Below, one piece after another: positions 45,709-54,572 of a DNA stretch of 64,000 nucleotides. The notes under the pieces are model-generated. The model saw nothing but the letters and a program-made list of their open reading frames with translations. It ran no database searches and was not told the DNA's origin. The position numbers were made by a program, and so were the translations under genes. Each line of letters begins with the position of its first letter. The stretch's first letter is position 1. Source of the stretch: Planomicrobium sp. YIM 101495 (GTDB lineage Bacteria > Bacillota > Bacilli > Bacillales_A > Planococcaceae); assembly GCF_009707665.1 (NCBI RefSeq), contig NZ_WLZW01000001.1, positions 930,001-994,000 of the forward strand. The letters are read 5' to 3'.

Positions 45709-47161
45709 GAGTGCCCACTTCCTTCTTTTTCGGCAAGCCGAATACTAACAGCAATGCAACGACAGCAGCTATGGCGGTGATGATATATATGTTTTGGACC
45801 GCTGCTGACAGACCTTCCTGTAGATAAAGGAGACGATCCGTCCCCATTTCGATCCGACCATCCGCGGTCAATAAGCCGTTGACTGAGTCGAGCGTTTCAC
45901 CACTATCCGCAAAATAGCGGATTAGTGAATTGTTTAAGATACCGCCAAGAATCGCCACCCCGAACGTACTTCCGAGATTGCGCATGAAGACGTTCGAGGC
46001 AGTAGCTGCCCCCCGCTGCTGATGCGACACCGCAGCTTGAATCGATACGATGAACGCAGTCGTCGTCAATCCCATCCCGACACCGACAGAAAAGCTCGAA
46101 GCGGCAGCCCATCCCGGCCCAAGCTCCGACGTCATGAAAACGAACATGACCGTACCGAGGAGCAAGAAACAACACCCGACAAAGGATGTTTTGAAATTGC
46201 CGATCGTCAGCAGCAACTTCCCTGCGACGACTGAGGCAATCGGCCACCCGATCGACATCGTCGTCAGCGTAAAGCCTGCAATGATCGCTGGTTGCTCCAT
46301 CACTCCTGTAACATACGACGGCAAGTAGCTCGAAATTCCGATCAAGATCATTCCTGTGACAAACGACACGAGATTCGCAAACAGGATCGTCGGGTTTTTC
46401 CACACTTCGATGGAAACGACCGGATCCACTGCCCGCTTTTCGGCGGCGAAAAATAATACGCCGAAAAGGGCAATGGCAGCGATGATCACAGCAGTCTGCA
46501 CCGAAACCCATGGGAATGCTAAACCGCCTTCGACAAGAAGATAAACTGCAAGACCGATCGTCAGCATCAGCATGGCAGTCCCTTTGTAATCGACAGACGG
46601 AGTTTTCGTATTTTCAGGTTCTTTCAAGAAAAGACAGATGCCTGCAAGAGACAGGAGACCGAGCGGGATGTTGACCCAGAAGACGTATTCCCAGCCGATC
46701 GTCGCGACAAGTACACCGCCAATCGCCGGGCCCGCCACAGCGGAAATTCCCCAGACGCTCGACAAATAGCCTTGGATCTTCGCGCGTTCTTCAGGTGAGT
46801 AAATATCTCCGATGATGGTTGTCGTAATCGGCATGACCGCTCCGGCACCAATCCCTTGGATAAATCGGAAGACGATCAACGCCGTCATCGATTCCGCCAT
46901 CCCGCACAGCAAAGAGCCGAGTAGGAATAGCGACATGCCGATGGTGAAAATCAGCTTTCTTCCGAACAGATCCGACAACTTTCCGTACAGAAGAACGGTC
47001 ACCGTGCTCGTCAGTAAGTATGCCGAGAACACCCAGCTGTATTGCGAAAAACTGCCGAGATCGTTTGCGATACTCGGCATGGCGGTGGAAACAATCGTCG
47101 CTTCAACTGCACTCGCGAACATCGCGAGCATCACCGCCACCAGGATGATTGGCCTCTTCAT
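45698..47161 (-). CDS. MFS exporter, DHA2 family (EmrB/QacA type)
   Basis: A 487-residue transporter with 14 probable spans. MKRPIILVAVMLAMFASAVE opens span 1; motif A is GKLSDLFGRK and motif C is WGISAVAGPAIGGVL. It exports drugs or metabolites by proton antiport; substrate unknown. The longer frame start lacks support; ATG 47161 follows GGAGGGGGG. That ribosome site begins right after the T-run of a strong hairpin, so a start inside darB or read-through is needed. It overlaps ccpC by 11 bp. Confidence 0.87.
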   Translation of the reverse strand: MKRPIILVAVMLAMFASAVEATIVSTAMPSIANDLGSFSQYSWVFSAYLLTSTVTVLLYGKLSDLFGRKLIFTIGMSLFLLGSLLCGMAESMTALIVFRFIQGIGAGAVMPITTTIIGDIYSPEERAKIQGYLSSVWGISAVAGPAIGGVLVATIGWEYVFWVNIPLGLLSLAGICLFLKEPENTKTPSVDYKGTAMLMLTIGLAVYLLVEGGLAFPWVSVQTAVIIAAIALFGVLFFAAEKRAVDPVVSIEVWKNPTILFANLVSFVTGMILIGISSYLPSYVTGVMEQPAIIAGFTLTTMSIGWPIASVVAGKLLLTIGNFKTSFVGCCFLLLGTVMFVFMTSELGPGWAAASSFSVGVGMGLTTTAFIVSIQAAVSHQQRGAATASNVFMRNLGSTFGVAILGGILNNSLIRYFADSGETLDSVNGLLTADGRIEMGTDRLLYLQEGLSAAVQNIYIITAIAAVVALLLVFGLPKKKEVGTHGN

Positions 47162-47176
47162 CCAATTTCCCCCCTC

Positions 47177-47220
47177 CAAAAAATAGGAGCTGACCGAAGG
47201 CGTTTGCCAGGTCAACTCCT
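47177..47220 (-). terminator. Hairpin terminator or attenuator between darB and the MFS gene
   Basis: AGGAG-TGACC-GGC pairs with GCC-GGTCA-CTCCT on the minus strand (47220-47185), followed by ATTTTTT. It starts about 14 nt after the darB stop and ends just before the MFS ribosome binding site. Confidence 0.85.
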
Positions 47221-47234
47221 CATTACAACATCAT

Positions 47235-47681
47235 TTACGAATTGCGCAATTGGTAGATTAGTTTTTTCAGATGTTTCAAAATGACACGACGCGTTAAGAT
47301 TCCCCTGAACATGCCTTCATCGTCGACGACGCATAGGAAGTTTTGGTTAATGACAAGATCGAGCGCTTTTTGGAACCGCTCCTCGATATGAATGACCGGA
47401 ATCTCCTTATTCATGATATCTTGTACACGAATCTCTGGCAATCGCTCATATTCAATATGGTTCATTCCTAATATCGAATCCGTGATCATCTGTGCGTTGA
47501 TCAGCCCCTGGAAACGATATTTGGAATCAAGGACTGGAATAGCTGCATACCCTGTCTTTGTCAACACCAGCAACGCATGCTCGGCACTGTTGCCGATTTG
47601 TACATGAGCAACTTTTTCCGAAGAAATCACGAATTCTTCGATGCGGGTGTCAAAAAAGTCTTTGCTCGGTAATGAAATCAT
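47235..47681 (-). CDS. darB: CBS-domain c-di-AMP-binding protein DarB/CbpB
   Basis: A 148-residue protein made of two CBS domains. In B. subtilis (YkuL/DarB) the apo form activates the stringent-response enzyme Rel and pyruvate carboxylase, and c-di-AMP binding relieves this. Conserved stretches are KVAHVQIGNSAEHALLVLTK and TGYAAIPVLDSKYRFQGLI, with FRGILTRRVILKHL at the end. The longest frame begins 36 bp earlier; ATG 47681, 8 bp after GGAG, starts the family-like MISLPSKDF. The pyruvate carboxylase gene of this genome is also in the window. Confidence 0.92.
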   Translation of the reverse strand: MISLPSKDFFDTRIEEFVISSEKVAHVQIGNSAEHALLVLTKTGYAAIPVLDSKYRFQGLINAQMITDSILGMNHIEYERLPEIRVQDIMNKEIPVIHIEERFQKALDLVINQNFLCVVDDEGMFRGILTRRVILKHLKKLIYQLRNS

Positions 47682-47783
47682 ATCCTCTTCTCCTTTTGCA
47701 CAGCTATGAAAGCCCATACACTTTACTCCCGTCTATCATAACATAGGATCGGAATTCAAACGAACGATTGAGAGTTTTTTTCT

Positions 47784-48551
47784 TTAAAATGGAAATTTGT
47801 TAAGCCACTGTCCGCCGTCCAACGTGACGATTTCCCCGTTCATGTAAGACGCCTTGTCGGACATAATGAATGCTGCCAATTCTGCGATTTCTTCCGGTTT
47901 GCCGAGTCGACCGAGCGGGACCGAATCGAGCGTGCGTTTCATCGCTTCGTCCGATTCGAACAATTTGTCTGCTCCGCCTGTCCGTTCAATCGGTCCTGGT
48001 GCGATGCCGTTGACCCGGATGCCGAATTGCGTTCCCCATTCGACGGCAAGTGTGCGTGTCAATGACATGACGCCCGCTTTGGCTGCTGCCGAATGACAAA
48101 CGCCAGCTCCTGCATTCCAGGCATACGTCGCAAGCATATTGAGGATGTTTCCTTTCTTCCCGTTGTCGATCCAGTAATTTCCGACCGCGTGCGAACAGAA
48201 GAACGTTCCGTTCAGAACGATATCGATGACAGAACGCCAGCCGTTCGGTGATAGCTTCTCAGCGTGGACGATGAAGTTCCCCGCAGCGTTATTGACCAGG
48301 CCATCGACCGAGCCGAATTGATCGTGTGTAAACTGGACCATGGCTTTCGCGTGCTCCGGCTCACGCACGTCCATCTGGAACACTTCGACGCGTCCTTCTC
48401 CTTCCGGAATTTCCGTCACTGCTTGATTCAATTTCTCCATATCACGGCCGGTGATCACGACATTCGCTCCTTGTTCGATGAAGTGCTTAGCCATAGCTAA
48501 TCCCATCCCGCTGGAACCTCCGGTGATAATTATTGTTTTCCCCTTAAGCAT
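47784..48551 (-). CDS. fadH: 2,4-dienoyl-CoA reductase (SDR family)
   Basis: NADPH-dependent reductase for beta-oxidation of unsaturated fatty acids, like B. subtilis YkuF. The 255 residues show cofactor motif TGGSSGMGLAMA, NNAAGNF, and the DECR-type catalytic region with Tyr in ATYAWNAGAGVCHS and Lys in AAAKAGVMSLT, rather than the plain YxxxK of most SDRs. IAPGPIERTGGADKLF is typical of this subfamily. ATG 48551 follows AAGGGGG; the longer frame has no ribosome site. Divergent from ykyB. Confidence 0.9.
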   Translation of the reverse strand: MLKGKTIIITGGSSGMGLAMAKHFIEQGANVVITGRDMEKLNQAVTEIPEGEGRVEVFQMDVREPEHAKAMVQFTHDQFGSVDGLVNNAAGNFIVHAEKLSPNGWRSVIDIVLNGTFFCSHAVGNYWIDNGKKGNILNMLATYAWNAGAGVCHSAAAKAGVMSLTRTLAVEWGTQFGIRVNGIAPGPIERTGGADKLFESDEAMKRTLDSVPLGRLGKPEEIAELAAFIMSDKASYMNGEIVTLDGGQWLNKFPF

Positions 48552-48573
48552 GATTTTTCCCCCTTTGTTTGTT

Positions 48574-48602
48574 TTGAAGACACTTTCACCATATGATATG
48601 AT
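48574..48602 (+). promoter_or_regulatory. Promoter of ykyB
   Basis: TTGAAG (48574-48579), a 17-bp spacer and TATGAT (48597-48602). Confidence 0.55.
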
Positions 48603-48647
48603 AAGCATGTACACAACACAGCCAAATCAAGTGAAAGGATGAAGACG

Positions 48648-49112
48648 ATGGCAACTAACCGAACCGATTCTGAAATCGCCCAAGCGATCTTCTCGGTCAA
48701 CCGTCATGCTAAAACAGCGCCCGACAATCAGTACTTGTACGCCCTTAAGAAAGAAGCGTTATCCAAAATGATTCTACAAGGCCGTGCGAAGAAAGTCGGT
48801 CTCCACTTCAGTAAAAACCCCCAGAAAAGTCAGCAGCAATCATCTGTTCTCGTGCAATGCGGAGAATATTACTTCCACATGCTCCCAAGAAAAGAAGATT
48901 TCGCCCAGTTGGAACACTTAGGGTCGCTGGACGAAACTTACCGCAATCCGCAAAGCCGGATGAACTTGCGGACGGCAAAAGAGATTCTGAAGGAATTCAC
49001 GGGACTTGAGCCAATCACGAAAAAAGAACCGACCTCTCCTGTTTCCCGCAATACGTACACCCCAAAACCGCAGAGCCGCTTCTACTCGCCGAAAAAATCA
49101 TATTTTGACTGA
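48648..49112 (+). CDS. ykyB: YkyB family protein
   Basis: A 154-residue basic soluble protein matching YkyB: IAQAIFSVNRHAKTAPDNQY, then GRAKKVGLHFSKNPQKSQQQ and EYYFHMLPRKEDF. The C-terminal 30 residues are Pro/Lys-rich and probably disordered. An ATG at 48639 overlaps the AAAGGA box; ATG 48648, 8 bp away, is used. The fadH/ykyB pair is kept in B. subtilis. Function unknown. Confidence 0.88.
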   Translation: MATNRTDSEIAQAIFSVNRHAKTAPDNQYLYALKKEALSKMILQGRAKKVGLHFSKNPQKSQQQSSVLVQCGEYYFHMLPRKEDFAQLEHLGSLDETYRNPQSRMNLRTAKEILKEFTGLEPITKKEPTSPVSRNTYTPKPQSRFYSPKKSYFD

Positions 49113-49114
49113 AA

Positions 49115-49149
49115 GCAGCTGCGCCCCCTCGGAGGTGCAGCTTTTTTTC
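49115..49149 (+). terminator. Terminator of ykyB
   Basis: AGCTGC-CC pairs with GG-GCAGCT, followed by a run of seven T. It touches the 3' end of the converging ykwC gene. Confidence 0.85.
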
Positions 49150-50008
49150 ATCGGTCGTAAAGTTCGTATAACGCCTGTGTCCCTTTGTTGCCATGCCCTT
49201 CGTCTTCCAGCTGCTCATACTTCGACAACGTCAGCTTCAAGCCTGGAAGGTCGAGGTCAAGTCGATCTGCTTCCTCACATGCGATGCGCATGTCCTTAAC
49301 GAAGTGCTTAATATAAAAACCGGGAGCGTAATCTCCCTTAATGATGCGCGGCGCAAGATTCGACAGTGCCCATGAACCAGCTGCACCAGTCGTCACCGAA
49401 CGAAGCATCTCTTCTTGGTCGAGCCCTGCTCCTTTCGCGTAAATAAGTGCTTCACAAATCGCGATCATGTTGCTTGCGACGACAATCTGGTTGCACATTT
49501 TCGCGTGCTGCCCCGCTCCTGCTTCGCCATGGTAAACGATCGTGTTGCCGAATAGGTCAAAAATCGGTGCCAACTCATCGAAGACTTTCCGTTCGCCGCC
49601 GACCATGATGGACAACGTCCCGTTTTGTGCACCGATATCACCGCCTGAAACTGGCGCATCCAATGATTGCACGCCGTTTTTCACCGCTTCTTTATAAATA
49701 CGTTCAGCAAGGATCGGCTGTGAAGTCGTCATATCGACAACGACCGCGCCTTCTTTTGCATGATGCAAAATCCCGTTATCGCCGAAGTACACTTCCTCGA
49801 CATCTTTCGGATAGCCGACCATCGTGAAAATGACTTCCGCTTTCTCCGCCACCAGTTTCGGTGACTCGAGCCAAACAGCTCCAAGCTCTATAAGCGGTGC
49901 TGCTTTCTCCGCTGTACGTGTATAGATGAATAGTTCGTGTCCTGCCTTGATTAAATGTTTGACGACGCTCGCGCCCATGACGCCTGTTCCGATAAATCCG
50001 ATATTCAA
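49148..50008 (-). CDS. ykwC: Beta-hydroxyacid dehydrogenase YkwC (HIBADH family)
   Basis: A 286-residue NAD(P)-dependent enzyme of the 3-hydroxyisobutyrate/tartronate-semialdehyde dehydrogenase family. The Rossmann motif is GFIGTGVMGASVVKHL. The substrate loop DAPVSGGDIGAQNGTLSIMV and catalytic Lys in GAGQHAKMCNQIVV are intact. The longest frame begins at ATG 50038 within the leader; I prefer TTG 50008, giving LNIGFIGTG, though its distance from AAAGGAG (12 bp) is long. True substrate unknown. Confidence 0.87.
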   Translation of the reverse strand: MNIGFIGTGVMGASVVKHLIKAGHELFIYTRTAEKAAPLIELGAVWLESPKLVAEKAEVIFTMVGYPKDVEEVYFGDNGILHHAKEGAVVVDMTTSQPILAERIYKEAVKNGVQSLDAPVSGGDIGAQNGTLSIMVGGERKVFDELAPIFDLFGNTIVYHGEAGAGQHAKMCNQIVVASNMIAICEALIYAKGAGLDQEEMLRSVTTGAAGSWALSNLAPRIIKGDYAPGFYIKHFVKDMRIACEEADRLDLDLPGLKLTLSKYEQLEDEGHGNKGTQALYELYDR

Positions 50009-50114
50009 TGGACATACACACTCCTTTATAGATTTCATTTTAGCAAAAATCTTCAGTTAATTGAAGGTCGGAATGCACATCTTCAACTTCTTTCCGAAAA
50101 AGGCGCAGAACGCG

Positions 50115-50150
50115 AAAAAAGAGGCCGGCCCGTCTGACGGGCCGACCACA
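50115..50150 (-). terminator. Terminator of the second MoxR operon
   Basis: On the minus strand TCGGCCCGTC pairs with GACGGGCCGG around a 2-nt loop, followed by CTCTTTTTTC. It lies about 60 bp after the stop of the 408-residue gene. Confidence 0.8.
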
Positions 50151-50209
50151 AAAGGGGGAAATGAGAATGTTGCTGTGTTCAAGTATACTATTGCCAATAA
50201 TGCACACAG

Positions 50210-51436
50210 TTAAACCTTTTCCGCTAAATTTTCTTTTAGCACCGCGATTTCCTGATGGAAACGGTCGACTGTAGCTGCAGGGATGTCCTGTGAGCCGTAG
50301 CGAACCTTATCGTATGCTTCGATGAATTCAGCAGAAACACGGATATCCATCCGTTCGAACCATTCGCTGACGGTTTCTTGTTGCAAACGCCCTTTCCCTT
50401 TCTTTTCTGCCGAGCGCTGGAGTTCCTGCAGCGCTTTCCGGACAGCGTGCAGCTGTCGTCGTACGGCTCTTTCTTCTTGCTGCTCTATTTTCTTCTCTTT
50501 ACGGCGCGGTGCAAGTGGCGTCGTTTCGTACACGATTGCAGACGCTTCCAGTGTTTCTCTCTTGACCTTCTTCAAACGGCGCAGCCAAATGATCAAAGCG
50601 AGCGTCGCAAGCGCGAGCGCGATAAAGACAATGGCAGCGACCGGCGCCTCCGGAGATTCCCCGTTCATGAACATGATCTCTGACTGCGTTTGTTCTTCCA
50701 ATTGCTGCTCTTGCCGCACTGTCCCCTGTGCCCGCTCCCCGCTCTCCATCAATCCACCAAGCGAGTTCATGAATGCATCATAAAGCGGGCTGAACGGCCA
50801 CCAAAGAATCGCGAACAATCCTTTGAATATCATGGCGAACGCATAGCTTCCCGTTTCACTGAACAAGAAGACAATGACACTGACCAACATGGCCGGCAGC
50901 ACAATGCCAGCCGGATATAGCGCAAGCGTCCGCAGCTGGATGTCTTGCCCTTCCGCCTGCAAGGAGCGGCTGACGAAGCGGAAGAAGATGTAAAAAGTCA
51001 GCCCTGCACAGACGAGTATGAACAACCAGAACAACGTTTCTTCAGAAGGAACGAACGTCTGGATCGTCCAAGCGATGAAAAAGACGAGCGGCAACAGCTT
51101 CAAAAAACTGCTCTTTGTCTGTATTGTCGCTTCGCTATCATTGAAGCGCGCGTGCAATCGGTTCACCGAGAACAGAGTGAAGACAAAGCTGATCCATATC
51201 GGCACGCCGAGAAAGAACGTGCCACCCATGACGAGTACCGACGACACAATCATTTCAGGAAGACGATAGCCGCGCACTGCCGAAAGCCAACCGACGACAA
51301 GCGCGAGAAGGATGCTTGCTGCCAGCCAGATGACGTGTAACGGAATCACGCTTTCATCCATTAAAAGAACAAAGACGAACGACAGTAGAAAAGCGTCAAG
51401 GATAAAGTTTCCACAAGCAATCATGGAGCGGCTCAT
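50210..51436 (-). CDS. Membrane protein of the MoxR-DUF58 operon, transglutaminase core absent
   Basis: A 408-residue membrane protein with about six N-terminal spans, one further span near 260-282 and a basic, helical cytoplasmic tail (about 285-408). Position after moxR and DUF58 is that of B. subtilis yebA, whose product is a transglutaminase-like protein of over 700 residues. I see no Cys-His-Asp transglutaminase core here, only the membrane parts and a tail like the DUF4129 region. It may be a shortened form or a different family. It overlaps the DUF58 gene by 4 bp. Confidence 0.75.
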   Translation of the reverse strand: MSRSMIACGNFILDAFLLSFVFVLLMDESVIPLHVIWLAASILLALVVGWLSAVRGYRLPEMIVSSVLVMGGTFFLGVPIWISFVFTLFSVNRLHARFNDSEATIQTKSSFLKLLPLVFFIAWTIQTFVPSEETLFWLFILVCAGLTFYIFFRFVSRSLQAEGQDIQLRTLALYPAGIVLPAMLVSVIVFLFSETGSYAFAMIFKGLFAILWWPFSPLYDAFMNSLGGLMESGERAQGTVRQEQQLEEQTQSEIMFMNGESPEAPVAAIVFIALALATLALIIWLRRLKKVKRETLEASAIVYETTPLAPRRKEKKIEQQEERAVRRQLHAVRKALQELQRSAEKKGKGRLQQETVSEWFERMDIRVSAEFIEAYDKVRYGSQDIPAATVDRFHQEIAVLKENLAEKV

Positions 51437-52590
51437 GCAGACTCACGCCCTTTCGGCTTGTCGAGTGCGAAGAGCGGTACACGGCGGCCCCACTTCTTCA
51501 CAAAGACACTGTCATCCTGCGACTGGTCTGACAGAAAGTAAACAGATGCAGGCAATTCCATATGCGAGTCGAGGAACGCAAGCATCGCTTCAATCGGCAT
51601 CGTCGCTGCACTTCGTGGCAAGACTGCCAATAGCTCCATCGTCCGCTGGTGGTGCTGCGTACCTTCCCCTGACGGAATATAGAGAAACGGCACTTTCCCT
51701 GCTGAACGGATATTGATGGCAACAGCGAACGGAATTTGCTTCTTGTAGCATTCCGTCACGAGTCCGGCGAGCTGCTCGACCCGTTCCTCCAAACCGATCG
51801 TGATTCCACGTCCGACCGTCACATCCAGACAAAACAAGCGCGATTCATCCGCAACAGTCGCGAACACTTTTGTCTGATAGATGCCTGCGCGTGCACTTGC
51901 CTTCCAATGGATGTGGGCGAACTGATCGCCTGAAACGTAATCGCGTGTCCCGACTGGCTGGAATGCATCCGTGAAAAGTGAGTGCCGGATATCAGATACA
52001 CCCGGCTTTTGCGGAGCAGCAATCATGCGGAACGGTTCCTTTCCCTGCTTCGGGTAGACGAGTTGCTCCTGTCTAATCATCGGATTATATTCCAGGACGA
52101 TTTGCTCCTCACCGAACAAGTGTGGAACTATGATTTCCAGCTTCGTAATGCGCGCCAAGCCCCGGTGTGATGCATGGACCGGGACCTTGATTGTCAATTT
52201 CTGCTTCGCACTGATCGAAAACGGCATTTCGACTTCCTGAAAGCCGCCGTGAAGCGTCTCCCCTTCCGTGACAGGAATAACGGCATCGTGGAATATAATT
52301 TTCAACCTGCCACCCCAAATCGGCAAGCCTCCATTCGAAAACGTGAGCACCCAAGCACCTTCTGCACCGGCAACGAGTCGTGAACGCTTGGTGTTGTTAT
52401 GGAAGACGAGCGCATTGCCGACCTTCCGTGCATACAAGCGCTGCAATACGATCACCGCTCCGATGAAGGTGAGCACTGCCGCCAATTCATAGGAACGAAA
52501 AGCAAAAAATGCAATCAAAAAGAACAGGCAGATAAACGTGAAGATGCGCAACGTTTTTTCTGCATCGTAATCATGCCGAGTCCATTCCAT
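51433..52590 (-). CDS. yeaD: DUF58 domain membrane protein (YeaD-like)
   Basis: A 385-residue protein with two N-terminal spans (about 14-30 and 34-50), a beta-rich domain and the DUF58 motif (GTRDYVSGDQFAHIHWKASA near 213-232), then a VWA-like region. It is the membrane-bound type of DUF58, unlike the soluble one at 35349-36209. The start abuts the moxR stop (TAA then ATG) with GGAG 9 bp upstream. Presumed partner of the adjacent MoxR ATPase. Confidence 0.87.
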   Translation of the reverse strand: MEWTRHDYDAEKTLRIFTFICLFFLIAFFAFRSYELAAVLTFIGAVIVLQRLYARKVGNALVFHNNTKRSRLVAGAEGAWVLTFSNGGLPIWGGRLKIIFHDAVIPVTEGETLHGGFQEVEMPFSISAKQKLTIKVPVHASHRGLARITKLEIIVPHLFGEEQIVLEYNPMIRQEQLVYPKQGKEPFRMIAAPQKPGVSDIRHSLFTDAFQPVGTRDYVSGDQFAHIHWKASARAGIYQTKVFATVADESRLFCLDVTVGRGITIGLEERVEQLAGLVTECYKKQIPFAVAINIRSAGKVPFLYIPSGEGTQHHQRTMELLAVLPRSAATMPIEAMLAFLDSHMELPASVYFLSDQSQDDSVFVKKWGRRVPLFALDKPKGRESA

Positions 52591-53526
52591 TTATCCGATC
52601 TCCACAGGCACTGGCACGGATTCCATCACTTCGTGTAAAATCGCAGCGGCGTCTTGGACGAGCATGCCTTCTGCAGTCAAATGCAGGCGGTGCAATGCAA
52701 TCGGTTCCATGACCACTTTGACATCGTCAGGCGTGACGAATGTACGTCCTTCCAAAAACGCTCTCCCTTGTGCGGCACGAGCAATCGCAAGCGCAGCACG
52801 TGAACTGAGTCCGAGTTCAATTGCACGGTGCTCCCGCGTTCGTCTAACTAGATCCACGATGAATCGCTCGATGTCTTGATGAAGCACCACTTCCCCTGCT
52901 TCTTTTGCCCAAGCAAGTACGTCTTCGGGTGTTGCCACCGGTTCGATGTGCATCGAGTTCGATTGGCCGCTTCGGAAGTTCCGGATGATCGCAAGCTCCT
53001 CATCGAAGCTCGGATAGTCGATCACAAGACGGAACAAGAACCTGTCCATCTGCGCGGCTGGCAGCGGGAACGTCCCTTGTTGGAATTCCTGCGGGTTTTG
53101 CGTCGCTAGCACCATGAACGGTTCCGGCAACTTGATCGTTTCTCCGTCGATCGTCGCTTGCTTTTCCTCCATCGCTTCAAGTAAGCTCGATTGCGTCCGC
53201 GGCGTTGCACGGTTAATTTCATCCGCGAGCAGCAAATTCGCAACAACCGGTCCGGTGCGCAGTTCGAATTCCTGCGTTTTCGGATTCAAGAAACGGATGC
53301 CTGTCACATCAGACGGCAAGACGTCCGGCGTGAACTGCAGACGTCGGAACGTTCCTGAAAACGCCTCTGCGAACGCTTTTGCCATCCACGTCTTCCCTGA
53401 ACCTGGCGCACTTTCAAGCAGTACGTGTCCCCCTTGGATCAATGCGATCAACATCAAGTCCAATTCCTTTTCCCGCCCCACGACGAGCGTGTTTATGTAT
53501 GAGCGTAACTCCTGTAATTTCCCCAT
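52591..53526 (-). CDS. yeaC: MoxR family AAA+ ATPase (YeaC-like)
   Basis: A 311-residue AAA+ ATPase: Walker A SAPGSGKTW (about 39-47), Walker B LLADEINRATPRTQ, sensor FMVLATQNPQEFQQGTFPLP and the C-terminal lid. It differs from the MoxR at 36206-37198 (Ser-Ala in place of Gly-Pro before the P-loop and a shorter N-terminus), so the two are distinct paralogues rather than a recent duplication. AAGGGGG precedes the ATG. Operon partner of the DUF58 gene. Confidence 0.9.
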   Translation of the reverse strand: MGKLQELRSYINTLVVGREKELDLMLIALIQGGHVLLESAPGSGKTWMAKAFAEAFSGTFRRLQFTPDVLPSDVTGIRFLNPKTQEFELRTGPVVANLLLADEINRATPRTQSSLLEAMEEKQATIDGETIKLPEPFMVLATQNPQEFQQGTFPLPAAQMDRFLFRLVIDYPSFDEELAIIRNFRSGQSNSMHIEPVATPEDVLAWAKEAGEVVLHQDIERFIVDLVRRTREHRAIELGLSSRAALAIARAAQGRAFLEGRTFVTPDDVKVVMEPIALHRLHLTAEGMLVQDAAAILHEVMESVPVPVEIG

Positions 53527-53538
53527 CTGACTTCCCCC

Positions 53539-53727
53539 TTAAATTTCCGGTTCATCCATGTAGATATAGATCGTCCGGCCGCCATGATGCGCAGTGCCAG
53601 AGAAATGTTTGAAGTCTGGGCGCTGGATGAGCACATGCCGGAACTCCATGAACTGTTCTTTTTCCACTGTTAATGAATCGATTTCTCTTGCCTTCAATTG
53701 ATCGAGCAATTCTTCATAATTGTTCAC
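53539..53727 (-). CDS. Small protein preceding moxR, unknown
   Basis: A 62-residue soluble protein (GTG start NNYEELLDQLKAREIDSLTV, ending IYIYMDEPEI). A charged helix is followed by a region likely to form beta strands (HHGGRTIYIYMD). The longest frame starts 36 bp earlier; GTG 53727 has GGAGGG upstream. It lies 12 bp before moxR, so it is the first gene of the operon. I do not recognise a family. Confidence 0.7.
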   Translation of the reverse strand: MNNYEELLDQLKAREIDSLTVEKEQFMEFRHVLIQRPDFKHFSGTAHHGGRTIYIYMDEPEI

Positions 53728-53902
53728 GAAATTCCCTCCTTCCCCTTTAAGAATGTGCAGCATCTGTTATAATACGGACAGCAAATGCACTTCGGCTCCG
53801 TCAAAACGGCTGCCGATTTCTCCATCCATTATACTATAAGAAAATTCCCATTACAGAAAACTCCTCGGATTCATTTCACATCCTAGGGTATTGGAGGACG
53901 AT

Positions 53903-54517
53903 ATGATCCATTTTTTCAAACGGTGCAATCTGCTTTTCCTCGTTCCGCTCGCTGTCATCCTAAACTATTTCGCATTCGAAAACGAAACGATTTTTTGGTA
54001 TATGTACACGTTCGGCATCCTCGTCCTCACTTCCATTGCACTCGCATTCGGGCAAGTGAAGGAAGAACTGCGGACATGGCAATCACTTCTTTACGGAATC
54101 GGATTCGGCGTACTTCTTTATTCGGTCATCGCGGCCGGCTTTCACTTGCTGTCGCTGTTCCCGACAGGCGTGGCGGCGAACGTGTCCGGTATTTTAAATG
54201 CGCTCGCGCCGGATTCCATCTGGCATTACTTGCTCCTGGTGTTCATCATCGTGCCGGGAGAGGAAATTTTTTGGCGGGGCTTCGTCCAGCAAAAAATGAA
54301 GAAACACGTTTCCCCATTTGTCGCGATCGTGCTGACCTCCCTTCTATTCGGCGCCGGACTTGCGTTCTCAGGCTTCTGGTCGGGTGCGCTCGCAGGGATC
54401 GCAGCAGGGCTTTTGTTCGGCGCGCTGTACGAATGGAAACGAAGCATGCCCGCGCTGATCATCGCACATATCGTTATGCTCATTTTCCTATTTCTCGTAA
54501 TTCCTCTACCTGTGTAA
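53903..54517 (+). CDS. CPBP-family-like intramembrane protein
   Basis: A 204-residue membrane protein with six to seven spans. Motif 1 of the CPBP (CAAX/Abi) protease family, EEIFWRGF (120-127), is intact. The expected second motif FxxxH is FGAGL (149-153), so the His ligand is missing, while a later His (AHI, residue 189) is present. It may be a degenerate or regulatory member. ATG 53903 lies 5 bp after GGAGG; a TTG at 53891 overlaps that box. Divergent from the second MoxR operon. Confidence 0.82.
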   Translation: MIHFFKRCNLLFLVPLAVILNYFAFENETIFWYMYTFGILVLTSIALAFGQVKEELRTWQSLLYGIGFGVLLYSVIAAGFHLLSLFPTGVAANVSGILNALAPDSIWHYLLLVFIIVPGEEIFWRGFVQQKMKKHVSPFVAIVLTSLLFGAGLAFSGFWSGALAGIAAGLLFGALYEWKRSMPALIIAHIVMLIFLFLVIPLPV

Positions 54518-54572
54518 GATGAAACATGTCATACTAGTATTGCGTCTAATGCATATAAAGGAGGCAATAAAA

